NCBI GenBank assembly: GCA_031549865.1
Contig: JAVBPE010000001.1
Coordinates: forward strand, 7,655 to 71,654
DNA from: JAVBPE01 sp031549865
Lineage (GTDB): Bacteria; Bacillota_I; Bacilli_A; Acholeplasmatales; Anaeroplasmataceae
DNA: 64,000 nt
Reading direction: 5' to 3'
Part shown: positions 60,346 to 64,000 of the stretch, in pieces
Position numbering within the stretch: position 1 is the first letter of the stretch
Layout of the letters: every line of letters starts with the position of its first letter
Notes under the pieces: generated by a model
Seen by the model: only the letters and a program-made list of their open reading frames with translations
Database searches by the model: none
Told to the model about the DNA's origin: nothing
Translations under genes and position numbers: made by a program

Positions 60346-60445
60346 TATATTCAGATCCTTTCTATATTAACATTATAACATTTTTTTCTTATTATTCCAA
60401 AAATCAAACTAAAATTAACAAATTATAAAAAAAGTTTTTTAACTG

Positions 60446-60473
60446 TTGACAATTATCTAAATTATGATAAAAT
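60446..60473 (+). promoter_or_regulatory. Promoter of the tRNA-Glu/tRNA-Arg pair
   Basis: TTGACA (60446-60451), 16 nt, TAAAAT (60468-60473), 28 nt before tRNA-Glu, then a TGTCTA/TAGACA hairpin (60482-60497) in the leader. Confidence 0.7.
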
Positions 60474-60501
60474 ATAATAGCTGTCTAATACTAGACACTG
60501 T

Positions 60502-60577
60502 GGCCCGTTGGTGAAACGGTTAACACACATGCCTTTCACGCATGCATTTATGGGTTCGAACCCCGTACGGGTCACCA
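60502..60577 (+). tRNA. tRNA-Glu (TTC)
   Basis: A 76-nt cloverleaf ending in CCA: acceptor GGCCCGT/ACGGGTC, anticodon stem CATGC/GCATG with loop CTTTCAC giving TTC, T-loop TTCGAAC. Confidence 0.95.
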
Positions 60578-60596
60578 AATTAATAATTCTGTTTGT

Positions 60597-60673
60597 GCTT
60601 CTATAGCTCAACTGGATAGAGCATCTGACTTCGAATCAGAAGGTTAGGGGTTCGATTCCTCTTGGGAGCGCCA
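60597..60673 (+). tRNA. tRNA-Arg (TCG)
   Basis: A 77-nt cloverleaf ending in CCA: acceptor GCTTCTA/TGGGAGC, anticodon stem TCTGA/TCAGA with loop CTTCGAA giving TCG, T-loop TTCGATT. 19 nt after tRNA-Glu, co-transcribed. Confidence 0.95.
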
Positions 60674-60682
60674 AATTGATAT

Positions 60683-60710
60683 AAAAAGGAACTTGCGTTC
60701 CTTTTTTTTT
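60683..60710. terminator. Terminator of the tRNA pair / mtnN
   Basis: AAAAAGGAAC / GTTCCTTTTT with loop TTGC, then T5 more on the plus strand. Also positioned right at the end of convergent mtnN. Confidence 0.92.
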
Positions 60711-61395
60711 AATTTATTTCTGATTTTAGTATTTCTAAACAAATTTTAGCGCTCATAATAGACATTTCTTCTTCAAATTTAGCATAATCTTCAACTTGAT
60801 TTTCTGATTCAATAATATCTGAAATATATCTTATCGAAGCAAATGGAATTCCAAATCTTGTTGCAGTTTGGGCTACTCCAGCACCTTCCATTTCAACAGC
60901 AATGTTACCTGATATACCATCTAAATGAAGTTTAGATAAATCAGTTGCGAATAAATCACCTGATAAAATTGTCCCATCAATGTATTCTATATTCATATTT
61001 TGCAATGCTTTTTTCATTTGAACTAGTAATGCTGGGGCAGAATAATACCACTTAGGCATTCCAGGAACCTGACCTAAGTCATATCCAAACTTTGTGGCAT
61101 CTACATCATGATATCCAATTTTATTAGCCAATATTACTTGTTTTGTTTGAAGCGGTAGTATTCCACCAGCAACGCCTGTATTTATAATAAAATCACATCC
61201 AAAATGATTTATTAAAAGTGTTGTTGAAATTGCAGCATTAACTTTGCCAACTCCACATAATGTTAGTACAACTTCATTATCGCCTATTGTCCCTTTATAG
61301 AACCATGATCCACTTAAATAAATAGCCTCACTACCATCTAAAGCTTCTTTTATTACTTCTACTTCATACTTCATTGCGCCAACTATACCTAGCAT
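60709..61395 (-). CDS. mtnN: 5'-methylthioadenosine/S-adenosylhomocysteine nucleosidase
   Basis: A 228-residue MTA/SAH nucleosidase: LGIVGAMKYEVEVIKE (catalytic Glu11), GVGKVNAAISTTLLINHFGC, NTGVAGGI, DLFATD, VAVEMEGAGVAQTA (substrate Glu), IRYISDI with catalytic Asp. It cleaves adenine from MTA and SAH, recycling them and feeding AI-2 and methionine salvage. Single gene, convergent with the tRNAs. Confidence 0.95.
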   Translation of the reverse strand: MLGIVGAMKYEVEVIKEALDGSEAIYLSGSWFYKGTIGDNEVVLTLCGVGKVNAAISTTLLINHFGCDFIINTGVAGGILPLQTKQVILANKIGYHDVDATKFGYDLGQVPGMPKWYYSAPALLVQMKKALQNMNIEYIDGTILSGDLFATDLSKLHLDGISGNIAVEMEGAGVAQTATRFGIPFASIRYISDIIESENQVEDYAKFEEEMSIMSAKICLEILKSEIN

Positions 61396-61438
61396 AAAAT
61401 CACTCCTTAAAACGTTTATTTGATTTATTATATCACTT

Positions 61439-62179
61439 TTATATTAATTTTCCTAATTCAACTTTTATTTTGCCACTTTTTGTTGGATTTAGAATTGATA
61501 AAACCTTCATTCTTCCATATCCCTTTATACTTAAAATATCATTTTCTTTTAAAATATGAGATGGATTTTTAATAAGTATATGATTTACTTTAACATTATC
61601 TAGTGTAATCATTTCAAATGATTTATTTCGACTCAAATTGCATAAACTGCTTATTACAACATCTAATCTTAAACTCGCTAGAAAATATAATTTTTTTTCA
61701 TATTCATCAATTTTATTAAAATTTATATCATTTATAATCTCTAATGAAATGCTATGATTATTTATAGTTTTAAAATTCTCTAAAATATAGGGACATATTT
61801 CATTTGCAATAAATATATAATATTCATTATCAAAATTTAATATGTCTCCTAAGACATCTCGGCTTATACCTAAACTCATTATTGTTCCTAAAATATTTCT
61901 ATGATTCAAGGTTAAATATTTTTTATTATAAATAATTTTATAACAATTTATTTTAAAATCTAAAGATTCCATTTCAAAATTAGAAATAATGCATCTTTTA
62001 TAATCGCTATTTAAATAACCACCGAAAAAGTAAATATAAACGTCTTTATTTACAATTGATTTAACTATTTCTTGTTTAGTACTATCTAAAAACTTTAACA
62101 AATGAATCTGACCATTTTTGAATACAGAATCTTTTATATTTTGTATTTTCTTATAAAATAATAAATCTTCATTATTCAT
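61439..62179 (-). CDS. S4-domain RNA-binding protein (YlmH-like)
   Basis: A 246-residue protein: YlmH-type N-terminal domain (FLDSTKQEIVKSIVNKDVYI, FGGYLNSDYKRCII), NILGTIMSLGISRDVLGDIL, a middle helical domain, and a C-terminal S4 domain (LRLDVVISSLCNLSRNKSFE, then VKVNHILIKNPSHILKENDI, LSIKGYGRMKVL). B. subtilis YlmH binds ribosomes and rescues stalled nascent chains; role here by analogy. Overlaps yggS by 8 nt, as in the ylm operon, but no sepF, ylmG or divIVA follows. Confidence 0.85.
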   Translation of the reverse strand: MNNEDLLFYKKIQNIKDSVFKNGQIHLLKFLDSTKQEIVKSIVNKDVYIYFFGGYLNSDYKRCIISNFEMESLDFKINCYKIIYNKKYLTLNHRNILGTIMSLGISRDVLGDILNFDNEYYIFIANEICPYILENFKTINNHSISLEIINDINFNKIDEYEKKLYFLASLRLDVVISSLCNLSRNKSFEMITLDNVKVNHILIKNPSHILKENDILSIKGYGRMKVLSILNPTKSGKIKVELGKLI

Positions 62180-62807
62180 CTTTAAATATTCTTCCCAATC
62201 TTATAAATGTTGAATGATTACTAATTGCAATTTTATAATCATTACTCATTCCCATAGATAAATCTTTCATATTTAAATTTAATTCATGATTTAATACATT
62301 TAACAAAGAATATAATTTAGAAAACGTTTCTTCATTTAATAAAGCATTATCATCTTTACGGCCCATTGTCATTAGTCCTAATAATTCTAACTTTTTATAT
62401 TCTTTTATATTTTTAAAAAAATCTAAAACTTCATTTTCATTTAATCCGCACTTAGTTTCTTCTTCGTTAATATTAACTTCAACAAAAACCTTAATTTTTT
62501 TATTATTGCTATTTAATATTTTAGCCAAATCTAAGCTATCAAGCGAGTGAAGGTAATCAATTTTATCTAAAATTAATTTTGCTTTATTTCTTTGAAGATG
62601 ACCTATCATGTGCCATTTTATATTTAAGTCTTTTAAAGCTTCATATTTTTCTAATAAGCTATTTACTTTATTTTCTCCAAAATTTCTTATGCCACAATCA
62701 TAAAGAATTCTTATTTCTTCTACTTCATAATACTTAGAAGCACATACAACTGTAACTTTTGGATCTATTTCATTTAAAATTTTAATAACTCTATTTTTAT
62801 TTATCAT
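62172..62807 (-). CDS. PLP homeostasis protein YggS/YlmE family
   Basis: A 211-residue PLP-binding (alpha/beta)8 protein: TVVCASKYYEVEEIRILYDC (Lys for PLP), IRNFGENKVNSLLEKYEAL, IKWHMIGHLQRNKAK, VFVEVNINEEETKCGLNENE, ELLGLMTMGRKDDN, LSMGMSNDYKIAISNHSTFI with RLGR near the end. It has no catalytic activity known but buffers PLP and amino acid pools. It pairs by an 8-nt overlap with the YlmH-like gene. Confidence 0.92.
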   Translation of the reverse strand: MINKNRVIKILNEIDPKVTVVCASKYYEVEEIRILYDCGIRNFGENKVNSLLEKYEALKDLNIKWHMIGHLQRNKAKLILDKIDYLHSLDSLDLAKILNSNNKKIKVFVEVNINEEETKCGLNENEVLDFFKNIKEYKKLELLGLMTMGRKDDNALLNEETFSKLYSLLNVLNHELNLNMKDLSMGMSNDYKIAISNHSTFIRLGRIFKDE

Positions 62808-62850
62808 TTTGTGCTCCTTATAATATAAAAATATTATACCTTAATTATTA

Positions 62851-62883
62851 TAAAAAATAAAACACTAACTTGCCTAGTTAGTG
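62851..62883 (-). terminator. queT terminator
   Basis: CACTAACT (62863-62870) / AGTTAGTG (62876-62883) with loop TGCCT, overlapping the queT stop codon; the minus-strand side continues TTTTATTTTTT. Confidence 0.85.
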
Positions 62884-63767
62884 CTTAATAAAGTAGATTC
62901 TTTTTTATATTTATATATATTTAAAATAATATATGAGCCAATTAATAGATATTGGAAAAAATATGTATATTGTATTTTTTCATTGAATCCAATAAATATT
63001 AATAAACTAATCCAAATAATAATCAAAATTAAGTTAAAAATATATTTAAACTTATTTTTTATTAATAAAATTGTAAGCAATAAAATAATTGGAATAATAA
63101 GTGTTAATAATATTATTAAGTTATTTTTAGTCATATTGAACAAGGCGATATTATTTGTAATATCATCCGTAATTATTGTATATATAGGCATTGCAAAATA
63201 AAATATTATAGAAATTATTGTAAATGCAATAACAATAGATTCAAATGGTTTTAAAATACTTTTTTTGTTTTCAAATTGGTCTGAATTCTTGCAGCCAAGT
63301 ATGTTCATGAACTCTTTATTTTGTTCAATACCATTAAATAAAGCAATACCTACAATATATATAACAACGAATTCACCTACTGCAACTTCAAATGTACTTA
63401 ACCAAAATGGTAATTCTAAAACATAATATAATTCTGCGCCAACTATTAACCCATTAAATATTACTGGGAATAAAGCCGCAATATATTTATTTTTTACAAA
63501 CATCATAGGTATTACAGATAATGCGGTTGCTAAAGTCCCAAAAACAATATCTGCCCACCCAAGTGGTGAAAATAAATTTGATACAAAACATCCTAAAATT
63601 AAAGATATCGAATATTCTTTTTTATAAAGGACTAATAAAACTAAAACCTCTGCAATTCTAAATTGAATTCCTCCATATGATAATGGGGAAAAAGCTAAGG
63701 TAAGCGCCACATAAAGCGCTGCGATAATGCCAACTTTGGACATCATCATAACATCATATTTTTTCAT
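62874..63767 (-). CDS. queT: QueT-type queuosine precursor transporter with C-terminal extension
   Basis: A 297-residue ECF-type substrate-binding membrane protein: VGIIAALYVALTLAFSPLSY, GGIQFRIAEVLVLLVLYKKE, NLFSPLGWADIVFGTLATAL and ELPFWLSTFEVAVGEFVVIY are QueT hallmarks; it imports preQ1 or queuine with the shared ECF module (not in the window). Known QueT proteins are about 160-170 residues; here an extra 125-residue C-terminus carries about four further helices of no known family. The preQ1-type riboswitch precedes it. Start is ATG 63767 with AAGGAG 5 nt upstream. Confidence 0.88.
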   Translation of the reverse strand: MKKYDVMMMSKVGIIAALYVALTLAFSPLSYGGIQFRIAEVLVLLVLYKKEYSISLILGCFVSNLFSPLGWADIVFGTLATALSVIPMMFVKNKYIAALFPVIFNGLIVGAELYYVLELPFWLSTFEVAVGEFVVIYIVGIALFNGIEQNKEFMNILGCKNSDQFENKKSILKPFESIVIAFTIISIIFYFAMPIYTIITDDITNNIALFNMTKNNLIILLTLIIPIILLLTILLIKNKFKYIFNLILIIIWISLLIFIGFNEKIQYTYFFQYLLIGSYIILNIYKYKKESTLLSTN

Positions 63768-63774
63768 TTTTTCT

Positions 63775-63815
63775 CCTTGTTTTTTATTGAAGATGGTTAG
63801 GCAAGGAACATCTTC
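63775..63815 (-). promoter_or_regulatory. preQ1-I-like riboswitch overlapping the queT ribosome site
   Basis: Minus strand: P1 GAAGATG / CATCTTC (63809-63815 and 63789-63795), L1 containing CCTTG, then an A-rich tail AATAAAAAA and CAAGG (63775-63779) overlapping the Shine-Dalgarno. CCTTG/CAAGG gives the H-type pseudoknot of class-I preQ1 riboswitches, so ligand would block translation. Small but well-formed; the gene is a queuosine precursor transporter, as expected. Confidence 0.78.
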
Positions 63816-63833
63816 TTATTTTAATACTTTGTA

Positions 63834-63861
63834 ATTATAACATACTTGTTTTTTTTTGCAA
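63834..63861 (-). promoter_or_regulatory. queT promoter
   Basis: Minus strand TTGCAA (63856-63861), 16 nt, TATAAT (63834-63839); transcription would start about 10 nt before the riboswitch stem. Confidence 0.65.
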
Positions 63862-63862
63862 T

Positions 63863-63893
63863 AAAAATCCACCAGTCTAACTGGTGGTTTTTC
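63863..63893. terminator. Terminator upstream of queT
   Basis: CCACCAG / CTGGTGG core with loop TCTAA, A5 on the left and T5 on the right. Ends whatever minus-strand unit enters from the right edge, and could act in the other direction. Confidence 0.88.
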
Positions 63894-63897
63894 ATTT

Positions 63898-64000
63898 TCG
63901 GGCATAGCCCTCTATTATTGGCTGCGCTTAGTAAGCGCATATGTGTAGCCTACCTATTGCATTTTTTATTTGCTACCCGTAAACGGGTCTCCTTCAAAAT
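63898..64000 (-). ncRNA. 3' part of a probable structured RNA, cut by the window edge
   Basis: About 100 nt visibly richer in G and C than everything around it, with tandem hairpins: ACCCGTTTACGGGT, GCGCTTACTAAGCGC nested in GGCT..AGCC, and GGGCTATGCCC, followed by the terminator at 63863. No continuous ORF with a ribosome site is contained in it; stops occur in the only promising frame (..KETRLRVANKKCNR*). Family not recognised; it begins outside the window. Confidence 0.45.

Noticed and set aside
63898..64000. Short coding frame ending KETRLRVANKKCNR
   Set aside because: It runs through perfect hairpins, meets a stop and has no ribosome site in the window; more consistent with structured RNA. 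Not excluded if the gene begins outside.
1..64000. Mollicutes-style code with TGA as Trp
   Set aside because: TGA serves as a stop (for example feoB2, in an ATGA overlap) and Trp is encoded by TGG in conserved motifs.

Overview
This window comes from a very AT-rich, low-GC bacterium of the Bacillota. It reads in the standard bacterial code (TGA is a stop, for example at the end of the second feoB). AGGAGG-type ribosome binding sites, TTGACA/TATAAT promoters, a CIRCE heat-shock operator, lipoprotein signal peptides, ClpB, a preQ1-type riboswitch in front of queT and ylmH/yggS-type genes point to a Bacilli or Erysipelotrichia-like lineage. The species cannot be named from the sequence. Most genes lie on the minus strand.

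Layout. 0-8.3 kb: a secreted PL9-type beta-helix lyase with an SDR, a DUF1294 protein and a nitroreductase; then an operon holding a membrane-anchored McrB-like AAA ATPase, a zinc-ribbon partner and an LRR lipoprotein. 8.5-12 kb: a visibly less AT-rich, probably acquired patch (two MBL-fold hydrolases, a SAP-domain protein, a DUF1330 protein and a TetR regulator with two matching operators). 12.3-15.3 kb: first ferrous-iron (Feo) operon. 15.3-18.2 kb: galE, a P-loop kinase and an rRNA methyltransferase. 18.2-26.5 kb: a heterodimeric ABC exporter with a divergent LysR regulator, an ABC-2 exporter and an ABC-F protein. 26.6-30.5 kb: NadB/NadC and companions. 30.6-33.1 kb: second Feo operon, followed by ZIP, a 1.5-kilo-residue SF1 helicase and RsuA.

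39.3-41.6 kb holds a previously unremarked candidate: a cryptic integrative element of about 2.3 kb. It sits in the 3' end of a tRNA-Cys gene, is bounded by 14-bp direct repeats, and carries a tyrosine recombinase, an RHH regulator, two paralogous small winged-helix proteins and a promoter-driven structured RNA with mutually exclusive hairpins. The tRNA's presumed terminator now lies beyond the far repeat. Next comes a CIRCE-controlled clpB lacking its N-domain.

44-57.2 kb is one long surface-polysaccharide operon of the Wzx/Wzy type: initiating sugar transferase, five GT2 glycosyltransferases, rmlACDB for dTDP-L-rhamnose, a ketoisomerase/aminotransferase/acetyltransferase trio for a dTDP-3-acetamido-dideoxyhexose, an EpsG-like polymerase and a flippase. 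57.4-64 kb: second tRNA-Cys, an XRE regulator opposite an unknown gene, an M29 aminopeptidase, tRNA-Glu and tRNA-Arg, mtnN, an S4-domain protein, YggS, and queT behind its riboswitch. The right edge cuts into a GC-richer, hairpin-rich segment that looks like the 3' part of a structured RNA.

Many starts were moved inward from the longest frame because a Shine-Dalgarno sequence precedes the internal start; these are noted entry by entry.
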